A DNA stretch of 34,062 nt from an uncultured Sutterella sp. (GTDB taxonomy: Bacteria; Pseudomonadota; Gammaproteobacteria; Burkholderiales; Burkholderiaceae_F). Shown piece by piece: positions 1 through 8,429 of this stretch (positions within the stretch are counted from its first letter, which is position 1; each line of letters begins with the position of its first letter). The notes beneath the pieces are model-generated. The model did not search any database and was not told where the DNA came from. It saw nothing but the letters and a program-made list of their open reading frames with translations. The translations under genes were made by a program, and so were the position numbers. The stretch spans positions 1 to 34,062 of the forward strand of contig CAJKSP010000025.1 in the NCBI GenBank assembly GCA_905202595.1, read 5' to 3'.

Positions 1-273
1 TGGTGGCCGCAGCAGCATTCGCCTTCTTCGTGATCATGATGGTGGCCGCAGCAGCATTCGCCTTCTTCATGATCGTGATGGTGGCCGCAGCAGCATTCGC
101 CTTCTTCATGGTCATGGTGGTGGCCGCAGCTGCATTCGCCTTCTTCATGGTCATGGTGGTGGCCGCAGCAGCATTCGCCCTCTTCATGGTCATGGTGGTG
201 ACCGCAGCTGCATTCATCCTCTTCGTGATCATGATGATGCCCGCAGCAGCATTCGCCGTGATGGTGGTGATGA
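1..273. repeat. Seven tandem 39-bp repeats coding His/Cys-rich units
   Basis: Units start at 1, 40, 79, 118, 157, 196 and 235, all exactly 39 bp, so the reading frame is kept. The left five units differ at only a few positions; the two right-most (196-273) are more diverged. This gradient suggests recent unit duplication towards the C-terminal end of the minus-strand gene. The array may continue beyond the left edge. Confidence 0.95.
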
Positions 274-719
274 TGGCCGCAGCCGCAGTGAGACTCGAAG
301 CGAATCGGATCGAACGGCTCCTCAGCCTCCGTGACTTCCAAGCCGACCATTTCCAGCATCTTCGCCAGATTCGGCAGCGGCAGCACGGCAAATCCTTCGG
401 GCGCCTCGGCAACTTCAACGCCGCGATTGACAAGCGCAGCAACGGCCTCGCGCATGACAGCCACGTCACCCGTCACCTGCAGCACCTTTTCAACAGCCGG
501 GCGCACCACCCAGAAGCCGCCCTTATCGTCGATGAAGAGGTCGTTCACATGCAGCGGACGCATGGCTTCAACTGCCACCGTCACTTCGCCCTGCATCGTC
601 TGAACAGTCTTCGGCATCGCGGCGCGCTCCGCCGAAGTAAGAGCGATCTGATGCGCCTTGTCGAGAATAGCCTGAGCGGGCGCCGCCTGCGGCGGCAGAA
701 GCTTGGTAAGGGTAGTCAT
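1..719 (-). CDS. UreE-like nickel/metal chaperone with His/Cys repeat tail (partial, C-terminus cut)
   Basis: Reading on the minus strand from ATG 719-717, an open frame of 239 codons runs off the left edge without a stop. Residues ~40-145 align by eye with UreE, the urease nickel chaperone: an N-terminal beta domain (GD-like turn LHVNDLFIDDKGG), then VNRGVEV where UreE has GNRHVPV, then AKMLEMVGLEV and PFDPIRFE where UreE has PFEPE before its His tail. The tail is seven tandem copies of a 13-residue unit like GHHHDHEEGECCC. The inner His residues that bind nickel in classical UreE (the HLGNRH and DHVL motifs) are absent, so metal binding must rest mainly on the tail. A purine-rich GGGGA lies about 9 bases before the ATG. 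No urease or hydrogenase gene is in the window, so the client enzyme is unknown. The UreE fold is inferred from sequence pattern alone. Confidence 0.65.
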   Translation of the reverse strand, partial: MTTLTKLLPPQAAPAQAILDKAHQIALTSAERAAMPKTVQTMQGEVTVAVEAMRPLHVNDLFIDDKGGFWVVRPAVEKVLQVTGDVAVMREAVAALVNRGVEVAEAPEGFAVLPLPNLAKMLEMVGLEVTEAEEPFDPIRFESHCGCGHHHHHHGECCCGHHHDHEEDECSCGHHHDHEEGECCCGHHHDHEEGECSCGHHHDHEEGECCCGHHHDHEEGECCCGHHHDHEEGECCCGH

Positions 720-739
720 GTTGTCAAAATCCCCAAAGG

Positions 740-778
740 AGCTTCGCCGGCAGCGTCTGAAGCCGGCCGGCGCAGCTT
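740..778 (-). terminator. Imperfect hairpin downstream of radA
   Basis: Arms AGCTTCGCCGGC (740-751) and GCCGGCGCAGCT (766-777) pair with one mismatch around a 14-base loop. It lies between the radA stop (830) and the UreE-like start (719). On the minus strand only a short, broken T stretch follows, so it is a weak candidate for a terminator or a processing hairpin. Confidence 0.3.
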
Positions 779-829
779 CTCAAAATCAAAGATGCAGAGA
801 GTGTAGCCGTTTCATGCGGAGAGCTGTGC

Positions 830-2221
830 CTAGTCGTCGAGCACAGCATCGAGCGCATCGGCGAGCCGATCGACCGCAAAGATCTTCAGACCCTCGATAG
901 GGTGCTTGGGCGCATTGGCTCGCGGAATGACGGCGCGGCCGAAGCCGAGCTTGGCCGCCTCGCGAAGACGCTCCTGCCCTCGCGGAGCCGGACGGATTTC
1001 TCCGGCAAGCCCGACTTCGCCGAAGACGACGAGCCCCCTCGCAAGCGGCCGATTCCGAAAGCTTGAATAAATGGCGACCAGCACTGCCAGATCGGCCGCC
1101 GTTTCCGAAATTTTGACGCCGCCGACAGCATTGACGAACACGTCCTGATCGAAAAGCGCCACCCCGGCATGCCGATGGAGAACAGCAAGCAGCATCGCCA
1201 GGCGCTGCGGATCCACGCCCACAGACAAGCGGCGCGGAGCCGGAAGATGCGTCTGATCGACGAGCGCCTGAATTTCAACGAGGATCGGACGCGTGCCTTC
1301 CTGCGTCACCAGCACAGTCGAGCCCGGCACGTCGGACTTGTATTCCGAGAGAAAGATGGCCGAGGGATTCGTCACCCCCCGCAAGCCATGATCCGTCATA
1401 GCAAAGACGCCGAGCTCGTTGACGGCGCCGAAGCGGTTCTTGAAGGCGCGTATCAGACGGAAGTTCGAATGCGTATCGCCCTCGAAATAGAGGACCGTAT
1501 CGACGATGTGCTCGAGAATGCGCGGACCGGCCAGCGAGCCGTCCTTCGTTACATGGCCGACGAAAAAAAGCGTCACGCCGAAGCTCTTGGCAATGCGCGT
1601 CAGGCGCGCTGCGCATTCCCGCACTTGCGAAACCGATCCCGGCGCGCTGTCCAAATCGCCAGAAAAAAGCGTTTGTATCGAGTCGATGACGACGAATTCC
1701 GGCTTTTTGTCCCGAATAACCGACTCGATGTGCTCGAGTTCGATTTCGCTCATCAGCTGCAGCCCCTCCAGAGGCAGCTGCAGACGCTGTGCGCGAAGCG
1801 CAATCTGAGCCGCGCTTTCTTCGCCCGATACATAGACGGCACGGATGCCGGCGGCGACGAGACGCGCCATGACCTGCAGCAGCAGCGTCGACTTTCCGAT
1901 GCCGGGATCGCCGCCGATGAGAGCGACGCCGCCGCGCACCAAGCCGCCTCCCATGACGCGGTCGAACTCGGAAAGGCCGGTGATGATGCGAGGCGCCTCT
2001 TCAGTGCTGACCTGTGCGAGATCCTGCAGTGCGCCCGTCGTGTCAACGAAGCCGCGCGGCCCGCTGCTGCGGCCGCTGCCGAATCGGGATGCTGCGCCCT
2101 GCTGCACTTTGAATTCCTGCAGCGTATTCCACGCCTTGCAGTGCGGGCACTGACCCTGCCACTTCGGCGTCGTGCCGCCGCATTCGGTGCAGACGAATTC
2201 AACTCGTTCCTTTTTGGCCAT
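830..2221 (-). CDS. radA: DNA repair protein RadA (Sms)
   Basis: 463 residues, the usual RadA length. RadA is a cytoplasmic RecA-like, DnaB-type branch-migration ATPase of recombinational repair. Visible features in order: an N-terminal zinc finger (C11-x2-C14 and C25-x2-C28), Walker A GDPGIGKST near residue 104, the ESAAQIALRAQ stretch, Walker B KPEFVVIDSIQTLF, the RadA-specific KNRFGAVNELG motif, and a C-terminal Lon-protease-like domain (SETAADLAVLVAIYSSF). It lies 91 bp after alr on the same strand and may be cotranscribed with it, as in many Burkholderiales. No strong Shine-Dalgarno sequence is seen before the ATG, but the MAKKERVEFVC start matches the family. Confidence 0.97.
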   Translation of the reverse strand: MAKKERVEFVCTECGGTTPKWQGQCPHCKAWNTLQEFKVQQGAASRFGSGRSSGPRGFVDTTGALQDLAQVSTEEAPRIITGLSEFDRVMGGGLVRGGVALIGGDPGIGKSTLLLQVMARLVAAGIRAVYVSGEESAAQIALRAQRLQLPLEGLQLMSEIELEHIESVIRDKKPEFVVIDSIQTLFSGDLDSAPGSVSQVRECAARLTRIAKSFGVTLFFVGHVTKDGSLAGPRILEHIVDTVLYFEGDTHSNFRLIRAFKNRFGAVNELGVFAMTDHGLRGVTNPSAIFLSEYKSDVPGSTVLVTQEGTRPILVEIQALVDQTHLPAPRRLSVGVDPQRLAMLLAVLHRHAGVALFDQDVFVNAVGGVKISETAADLAVLVAIYSSFRNRPLARGLVVFGEVGLAGEIRPAPRGQERLREAAKLGFGRAVIPRANAPKHPIEGLKIFAVDRLADALDAVLDD

Positions 2222-2312
2222 GCTCAGTCGTCCAAGGCAATGAAGGTCGGAATCGGCGCTTCTTCACGAAGGGCTCGCCCGGAAGGAGGCAGGCAGACTG
2301 CAGCCAGCCGCA

Positions 2313-3401
2313 TCAGTCGTCTTCCCGCACCACGACGGGAACGCGTCGGGCCAGCGCGCAGACAAGCTCATAGCCGATCGTGCCGCAGGCAGCCGCCACC
2401 TGATTCACCGGGAGATGCCGCCCCCAGAGCTCCACCTTCGAGCCAACGTCAGCCTGCGCAATGTCCGTGACATCAATGGCAAGCATATCCATTGAAACCG
2501 AGCCGGCAATCGGGGCGATCTGGCCTTCCACCCACGTAGGCGCCCCGTCGGGCATCGAGCGCGGATACCCGTCGGCATAGCCGCAGGCCACGACCGCAAT
2601 GCGCGAAGGACGCTTGGCCACCCAGCGCGAGCCGTAGCCCACAGCTTCGCCCGGTGCGATCTCCTGAATGGCGATGATGCGGGCCGAGAGCGTCATGGCC
2701 GGAATCAGTCCGAGCGCTTCGCTCGAGACGTGCGGATCAGGCGAGACGCCGTAGAGCGCAACGCCTGCGCGGACGGCGTCGCCGCCCACTTCCGGATGAA
2801 AGAGAATAGCGGCTGAATTCGCCATGCAGGCCGCCGCCTCTCCCCTTGCGAGCCTGCCCATGCGCGCGAGCTGCTTGCTGACCGATGCCGGCTTGTCTGC
2901 GCTGTAGCTCGGCTCTGCATTGGCGAAGTGCGTCACCACGCCCATCACCTCGACGCCCGGAATGGCCGCGAGCATGTCATGCACAGCAGAAGCCTCGACC
3001 GGCAGAAAGCCGAGCCGGTTCATGCCGGAATTGAGCTTGATGTGTACGCGGACTTTCCTGAGGGGGCGCTTCTTCAGAATGTCGATTTGCCACAGGGAAT
3101 GGATGACGGTTTCGACGTCAAGCGACTGCAGCGGCTCGATGTCCTCTTCGTCAAAGAAGCCTTCAAGCAACAGAATGCGCTTCGTCCAGCCGGCGCGGCG
3201 GGCGCGCTCAGCATCGCAGAGGTCGATCGTTGCCAGCCCGTCCGCGTCCGCGAAGGCATGCACGGCATTCTCCAGCCCGTGCCCGTAGGCATTGGCCTTG
3301 ACCACGGCCCAGACATCTCGTCCTGCCGCCGCCTCGCGGATTTTGGAAAGATTGTGCTTGAGAGCGCTGAGATCGATTTCGGCGGAAATAGGACGGGGCA
3401 T
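2313..3401 (-). CDS. alr: Alanine racemase
   Basis: 362 residues from ATG 3401-3399. This fold-type III PLP enzyme interconverts L- and D-alanine and supplies D-Ala for peptidoglycan. The PLP-binding Lys is K35 in AVVKANAYGHG. The second catalytic base, Tyr, lies in VGYGSRW, and CGYADGYPR and GSVSMDMLAIDVT are typical C-terminal signatures. The start MPRPISAEIDLSALKHN matches the family N-terminus; the open frame extends much further upstream, but that part is antisense to lplT and should be ignored. It is divergent from lplT and probably heads an alr-radA unit. Confidence 0.97.
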   Translation of the reverse strand: MPRPISAEIDLSALKHNLSKIREAAAGRDVWAVVKANAYGHGLENAVHAFADADGLATIDLCDAERARRAGWTKRILLLEGFFDEEDIEPLQSLDVETVIHSLWQIDILKKRPLRKVRVHIKLNSGMNRLGFLPVEASAVHDMLAAIPGVEVMGVVTHFANAEPSYSADKPASVSKQLARMGRLARGEAAACMANSAAILFHPEVGGDAVRAGVALYGVSPDPHVSSEALGLIPAMTLSARIIAIQEIAPGEAVGYGSRWVAKRPSRIAVVACGYADGYPRSMPDGAPTWVEGQIAPIAGSVSMDMLAIDVTDIAQADVGSKVELWGRHLPVNQVAAACGTIGYELVCALARRVPVVVREDD

Positions 3402-3535
3402 GGACGGCAAAGCCTCATGAAATAGAGGAGGACGGCAGCTTCGGCGAGAGGCCGCCGCAGAAAGGCGAAATCTTAGCGCGGTCTTCTTGCGAGCGGACGC
3501 GGCCCCGCGCCCGCGAACTGCTTCAAAAGCCCTGC

Positions 3536-3600
3536 GGAGCAGTCCAATCGCAGACGCAGTCTCTGAAATGAAACGAAATTCGTCTGCGCCGGATTGCTCC
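3536..3600. repeat. Long imperfect inverted repeat in the alr/lplT divergent region
   Basis: The 300-bp gap 3402-3701 holds no gene that I recognise. Inside it, a 21-base arm (3536-3556, GGAGCAGTCCAATCGCAGACG) is answered by a 20-base arm (3581-3600, CGTCTGCGCCGGATTGCTCC) around a 24-base loop. About 17 base pairs can form, with one gap and a short mismatch. It sits ~100 bp before the lplT start and ~135 bp before the alr start. It could be an operator for the divergent genes or a hairpin in the lplT leader; no T-run follows. Confidence 0.6.
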
Positions 3601-3701
3601 CTAGTGTTATCGTTCACAAGCTCGGTGCGAACACGACTGCCCGCACCGGCAAACCTCGGCGACGAGGAGACGCATTGACACGGCAAACAAAGGATTTCAA
3701 A

Positions 3702-5018
3702 GTGAATCGCGGCTTCTATTGCATCATGCTCGCACAGTTCCTCTCGTCGCTTGCGGACAATGCGCTGCTCATCGCCGCCATAGCGCTCCTGACGAGTCTG
3801 AACGCGCCCGACTGGATGACGCCTCTGCTGAAGATCTTCTTTGTGGTGAGCTACGTGCTGCTCGCCGCCTGGGTGGGCATCTTCGCCGACTCCATGCCGA
3901 AGGGGCGCGTCATGTTCCTCACCAACTTCGTGAAGGCCTGCGGCTGCCTGCTCATGCTCTTCGGCGGCCACCCGCTTCTCGCCTACGCGATCGTCGGCAT
4001 CGGCGCAGCGGCCTATTCGCCGGCGAAGTACGGCATCCTCACCGAGCTGCTGCCGCCCGAAAAGCTCGTCGTCGCAAACGGCTGGATCGAGGGCCTCACA
4101 GTCGGCTCCATCATTCTCGGCGTCGTGCTCGGCGGCGTTCTCATCCGCCCCGACGTCGCGCAGCTGATTCTTGACGGCCTGCACCTTCAGGCGCTCGGAC
4201 TCTCCAGCTATGCCGATGCGGCCATCTTTGCCGTCACCTTCGTCTACATCGCCGCCTCGATCGTCAACCTCGCCATCCCCGATACGGGCGCCCGCTATCC
4301 AAAGCAGCCCTTCGACCCGGTGGATTCCGTCCGCAATTTCCTCGGCAGCTGCCGCCTGCTCTGGACGGACCGCCTCGGACAAATCTCTCTTTCCGTCACG
4401 ACGCTCTTCTGGGGGGCAGGCGCCGTGCTGCAGTTCCTTGTGCTCAAATGGTGCGACCATGCGCTCGGCATGAACCTGTCGGAAGGCGCCGTCATGCAGG
4501 CGGTCGTGAGCATCGGCATTGCCGTGGGCGCCGTGCTTGCCGCTTGGAAGATTCCTCTCAAGCGCTCGCTTCAAGTGCTGCCGATGGGCATCGTCATGGG
4601 CGCGCTCGTCACCTGCACTGCCTATTTCAATGCCGACATGGCGCCCGCCGGCGGCTTCTCGATCTTCGGCGCCCAGATCTCCTGGGCCGCAGCAATAGCC
4701 GGCTTGGTCATGATCGCCGTCGGCGTCTGCGCCGGCTTCTTCGTCGTGCCGATGAATGCGCTCCTGCAGCATCGCGGCCACGTGCTCATGAGCGCCGGCC
4801 GGTCTATAGCTGTACAGAACTTCAATGAGAATCTGTCGATTCTGACCATGCTCGGAATCTATGCGATCCTCATCAAGCTCGACCTCTCCGTGCCCTGCAC
4901 GATGACGCTCTTCGGGCTCTTCGTCATGATTTCGATGGGCCTCGTCATCTGGAAGCACCGCAGCAACCAGCGCGAATTCGACAGCACGCACCTCATCGGC
5001 GAAGAAAAGCGCCATTGA
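3702..5018 (+). CDS. lplT: Lysophospholipid transporter LplT (MFS)
   Basis: 438 residues from a GTG start at 3702. LplT flips lysophospholipids across the inner membrane for re-acylation. The N-terminus (GFYCIMLAQFLSSLADNALLIAAIALL), then LLAAWVGIFADSMPKGRVMFLTN and AYSPAKYGILTELLPPEKLVVANGW, are strongly LplT-like, with about 12 hydrophobic spans. The GTG is preferred because AAAGGA (3689-3694) sits 7 bases upstream and Burkholderiales homologues begin M-x-RGFY. A TTG at 3675 with GAGGAG 5 bases upstream is a credible alternative that adds 9 residues. The fused Aas acyltransferase domain found in some species is absent here. Convergent with sbcC. Confidence 0.93.
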   Translation: MNRGFYCIMLAQFLSSLADNALLIAAIALLTSLNAPDWMTPLLKIFFVVSYVLLAAWVGIFADSMPKGRVMFLTNFVKACGCLLMLFGGHPLLAYAIVGIGAAAYSPAKYGILTELLPPEKLVVANGWIEGLTVGSIILGVVLGGVLIRPDVAQLILDGLHLQALGLSSYADAAIFAVTFVYIAASIVNLAIPDTGARYPKQPFDPVDSVRNFLGSCRLLWTDRLGQISLSVTTLFWGAGAVLQFLVLKWCDHALGMNLSEGAVMQAVVSIGIAVGAVLAAWKIPLKRSLQVLPMGIVMGALVTCTAYFNADMAPAGGFSIFGAQISWAAAIAGLVMIAVGVCAGFFVVPMNALLQHRGHVLMSAGRSIAVQNFNENLSILTMLGIYAILIKLDLSVPCTMTLFGLFVMISMGLVIWKHRSNQREFDSTHLIGEEKRH

Positions 5019-5034
5019 ACCCGCAACGCTGTCC

Positions 5035-5059
5035 GCCTCGCCGCCGCACGCGGCGAGGC
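5035..5059. terminator. Bidirectional hairpin between lplT and sbcC
   Basis: A perfect 10-bp stem, GCCTCGCCGC (5035-5044) and GCGGCGAGGC (5050-5059), with loop CGCAC lies between the convergent stops. No T-run follows on either strand, so it may act as a weak or Rho-assisted terminator or as a 3'-end stabiliser. Confidence 0.55.
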
Positions 5060-5067
5060 AGACTTCA

Positions 5068-8000
5068 TCAAAGGCGCCGCACGCCCGGCCCTGTCACTTC
5101 GCTCTCTCCTTGGGAGCGCGGCCTCACAGCAATATGCGTCGCAATGCGGTCGCGAACGGCCTGAACGTGGCTGATGATGCCCACGAGCTTGCGCGAGTTC
5201 TGCTGCAGGCTTTCGAGCGCCGCAAGCGCACGATCGAGCGTCTCCGCATCAAGCGCGCCGAAGCCCTCATCCAAAAAGAGCGTGTCGACCTGCAAGCCGC
5301 GCGTCGTGATTCTTGACAGCGAAAGCGCGAGCGCAAGGCTCACGAGGAACGTCTCGCCGCCCGACAGATTGAAGGACGTGCGCGACATCCCCATAAGGAA
5401 GCGGTCCGCCACGTCGACGTCGAGCCCCTCTTCTCCTGCAGGCTTGAGCTCATAGCGGCTCTGCATCTGATCGAGCACCCGATTGGCATGCGCGAGAAGC
5501 ACTCGGAACGTGAGCTTCTGCGCAGCGCGCCGAAAGACGTCGCCCGTCGCGCTGCCGATGAGGCCGCTGAGTTCGCCCCAGGCTTCGTAGCGCTTTTTGG
5601 CCGAATCGGCTTCGCGGCGCATTTCAGCCGCCTCCGCCCGGCGCTCGTCGTCCGCGCGCTGCTGCTCGCTCAGGCGTCCGATCGCCTGATTGGCGGCAAG
5701 CAGCCGCTCTGAAGCGGCCTTTGCCTTGGCGCGCGCTTCCTGCGGCGCATCGTTCGTCGCCCTGCGGGCCAGAACTGCCGCAAGCGCTTCTGCGCGCTTC
5801 TTTTCGAGCGCCTCTGCGGCGGCAAGCCGCTCGCGCGCAGTCCGCTGCGCCGCCTCGAAGCGAAGAATGGCGTCTTCTGGCAAATAAGCCTCTTCAAGCG
5901 CAGCCGCGCTGTCGAAGCCCGCCTCCCGAAGCGCCTGCACCGTCTTCGGCGCTTCAGCCGCAGCCTCAGCCCGGGCCGCTTCGGCCGCTTCGCGCGACTT
6001 TTTCGCGGCTTCAGCAGCCGCAGCGCTTTTCTCGCGAAGCGACGACGCTCGGGACGCCGCCTCTGAAGCAGCCTTCTGCGCCTGAAGCGCAGCCGCCTCA
6101 AGCGCCTGCAGCGCCGCTTGGCCGTTCTGATCGCCCCAGGCTTGGCGGCGGCGACTTTCCGCCGCTTCTGCATCCTGCCGAGCGCTTCGAGCCGCGCCTT
6201 CCGATGCGGCCAGCGCCGTCTGCGCCCCTTCGAGCCGAGCCTCAGCCGCCGCTGCCGACTGGGCGCAGAGCGCCGCGCGCTCTTCGGCCGCCGCCGATGC
6301 CGCCAGCGCTTTCGCGCGCGCATCGGCTCGCGCTTCAAGCTGCCGGAGCACTTCCGCCGGCTTCATCTGCATCAGAACGGATGCATCAACGAAGGCGCCC
6401 GCCTGCTTCAAATAGTCCGCTCGGGCTTCGTCAAGCGCATCGTCGCAAGCCTTTTGCCTCGCTTCAGCCGCCGCCAGTTCGGATGCAAGCGGCGCGAGCA
6501 CCGCCTTGGCTCTAAGCTCTGCCGCCGCAGCTCGAGACGAGGCCTCGTCGGCACGGCGCTGCGCCGCCTCTGCCCCCCGAAGCGACGCTTCCGAAATGCC
6601 GGCGCGCTTGGACCAGTCGCGAATGCCGTCAGCAGCCGCCTTGAGCTCGGCCGCGCGTTCCGGCGTCACGCCGTGCGCGAATTCAGGGAAGTCTTTCAGG
6701 AGCGCATCGGCCGCAGCGCCGCAGCGCTTGACGACGCCAGAAGCGTATGCGGCAAGCGCGCCGTCGGCGGGCGCACCTTTAAGCGCAGCCCGCGCCAAGC
6801 CGGCTTCTTCTGCTAGCTGCAGCAGCCAGCGAGCGCTCCACCAGGCGTCTTCAGCCTGCTTAAGCGACAAAAGCGCCTTTTCGATCGAGCTGCCGGCCAT
6901 CGCCACTTCATGAGCACGCCGAGCCTCGGCCACCGCCGCAGCTGCAGCCTCGCGGCGCTTGGCCGCCTCGCGAGCCGCCGCCGCCGCTTCTTCAGCGGCG
7001 GCCGCTGCCGCCTTCTCCTGCTCTCGCGCGGCAGCCGCCGCCTTTTGCGCATCCAAAGCGGCGAGCTTCTTGGCGCGGTGCGCCTCCACCGCCTGCACCA
7101 GGCCAGGCAGAAGCGGCGCAATCCGGTCGTCGGCCGCTCCTTTCTGAAGCGTCAGCGCCAGTTCGCTGCGGCAGGCCGCCGCCTCTGCTGCATCCCTGCG
7201 GGCCTTCTGTGCTTGCGCCGCCGCCTTTTCCGCCTCCTTCTTGGCGGCGGCGAAGCGCTCATCAGCCTCGCGGGCAGCTTCCCGAAGCTTTTTGATCTCC
7301 GCATCCGCGACGGCCATGGCCGTCGCCTGCGGGCGGAAGGCTTCCGCACGCCGACAAGCGAGCTCCTGCGCCTGGACTTGGCTTCTGTACGCCTTGCTTC
7401 CGGCTTCAGAGTCGCTTTGCGCCTGCTTGGCCGCCTCTGCATCGCGCCAAAGCGCCTGTTCGGCAGCCTCGGCCTTCTTTTCAAGCGCCCGAAGCGCTTC
7501 AACGCGAGCCATGGGGAGCAGCGCCCGCCGCGCGGCCGCTGCGCGCTTGGCCTGCGGCTCAGCCGCCTCAACCGCCGCCCTCGCCGCTAGAAGGCTCTGC
7601 GCCGCCTCATCCCTTTCGCGCTCCGCAGCCTGCACTTCCTCCAGCCAGCGGCAGGCGGCCGCAAGCGCTTCGCTCGTCTTTCTGAGCTCCTCGGCCTGCG
7701 CCTGGGCACTCAGAAGCGACGCATCAAGCGCCTGTCTGGCTTCGTCGCCAAGCGGCGAAGCGGCAAGAAGCGCCTCCTCAAGCCGCCGCCATTCGGCCTC
7801 TTCTTCCCGAGCCCGACGAAAAACCGCTTTGCCAATTTCTGAATAAATCTGCGTGCCCGTAATGCGCTCCAAAATTTCAGAGCGCTGCTTGAGCGGCGCG
7901 CGCAAAAAATTCGTAAAGGCGCCCTGCGCGAGAAGCACGCACCGCGTGAAGGCCTCATAGTCCATGCCGAGCACGCGCTTTACGGCGTCGCGCCAGTCAG

Positions 8001-8412
8001 TAATCTTTTCCGCCAGAATGCGGCCGCATTCATCATCGGGACTCGCCAGCGCCGCAAGCTCGGCCTTGGCCGGTGAAAAGCCCTCGCCTCGACGCTTTCG
8101 AGCTACCGACCAGCGCGAAAGATAAAAGCGGCCCCTCACTTCAAAGACAGCCTGTGCGTAGCAGTCGTCTCGATTTTTCGAGAGGAAGAAATAGGGCTCC
8201 TGCACCTTCGAACCTTCGGCGATCGACTCCGTACGAGGCGTCTTTCCATAGAGCGCCAGCGCGACGGCATCGAGAATCGACGATTTTCCGCTGCCCGTAG
8301 GACCTGTGATGGCAAAGATGCCGCTCTCTGCATAGGGAGGCGCATCAAAGTTGATTTCATATTCGCCGGCAAGCGAATTGATGTTCTTGAAGCGAAGCTT
8401 GTGCAGACGCAT
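5068..8412 (-). CDS. sbcC: Exonuclease subunit SbcC (SMC-like ATPase)
   Basis: 1114 residues from ATG 8412, chosen over an ATG 30 bases upstream because AGGAGG lies 9 bases before it and family members start M-R-L/I. SbcC pairs with the SbcD nuclease to cleave hairpins and blocked ends. N-terminal half: MRLHKLRFKNINSLAGEYEI and Walker A GPTGSGKSS. C-terminal half: ABC signature FNLSGGETFLVSLALALS and Walker B TLFLDEGFGALDAETLDRAL. Between them lies an extremely Ala/Glu/Arg-rich coiled coil (~residues 190-950). I find no C-x-x-C anywhere in the protein, so the zinc hook that joins Rad50/SbcC dimers is not evident. The start lies 17 bp after the sbcD stop, so it is one operon. Confidence 0.95.
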   Translation of the reverse strand: MRLHKLRFKNINSLAGEYEINFDAPPYAESGIFAITGPTGSGKSSILDAVALALYGKTPRTESIAEGSKVQEPYFFLSKNRDDCYAQAVFEVRGRFYLSRWSVARKRRGEGFSPAKAELAALASPDDECGRILAEKITDWRDAVKRVLGMDYEAFTRCVLLAQGAFTNFLRAPLKQRSEILERITGTQIYSEIGKAVFRRAREEEAEWRRLEEALLAASPLGDEARQALDASLLSAQAQAEELRKTSEALAAACRWLEEVQAAERERDEAAQSLLAARAAVEAAEPQAKRAAAARRALLPMARVEALRALEKKAEAAEQALWRDAEAAKQAQSDSEAGSKAYRSQVQAQELACRRAEAFRPQATAMAVADAEIKKLREAAREADERFAAAKKEAEKAAAQAQKARRDAAEAAACRSELALTLQKGAADDRIAPLLPGLVQAVEAHRAKKLAALDAQKAAAAAREQEKAAAAAAEEAAAAAREAAKRREAAAAAVAEARRAHEVAMAGSSIEKALLSLKQAEDAWWSARWLLQLAEEAGLARAALKGAPADGALAAYASGVVKRCGAAADALLKDFPEFAHGVTPERAAELKAAADGIRDWSKRAGISEASLRGAEAAQRRADEASSRAAAAELRAKAVLAPLASELAAAEARQKACDDALDEARADYLKQAGAFVDASVLMQMKPAEVLRQLEARADARAKALAASAAAEERAALCAQSAAAAEARLEGAQTALAASEGAARSARQDAEAAESRRRQAWGDQNGQAALQALEAAALQAQKAASEAASRASSLREKSAAAAEAAKKSREAAEAARAEAAAEAPKTVQALREAGFDSAAALEEAYLPEDAILRFEAAQRTARERLAAAEALEKKRAEALAAVLARRATNDAPQEARAKAKAASERLLAANQAIGRLSEQQRADDERRAEAAEMRREADSAKKRYEAWGELSGLIGSATGDVFRRAAQKLTFRVLLAHANRVLDQMQSRYELKPAGEEGLDVDVADRFLMGMSRTSFNLSGGETFLVSLALALSLSRITTRGLQVDTLFLDEGFGALDAETLDRALAALESLQQNSRKLVGIISHVQAVRDRIATHIAVRPRSQGESEVTGPGVRRL

Positions 8413-8429
8413 AACGATGGACCTCCTGC

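Noticed and set aside
1..273. CRISPR-like array
   Set aside because: The 39-bp units are contiguous with no spacers and keep a coding frame; this is a protein repeat.
3..806. Plus-strand open frame of 267 codons over the 39-bp repeats
   Set aside because: It is the antisense of the His/Cys repeat. The minus frame is a UreE-like domain and explains the sequence; the plus frame is low-complexity Ala/Phe with no family match.
2313..5015. 900-codon minus-strand frame fusing alr to upstream sequence
   Set aside because: The part above 3401 is antisense to lplT, is full of His/Asp/Glu/Arg and has no domain; the alr start at 3401 is well supported.
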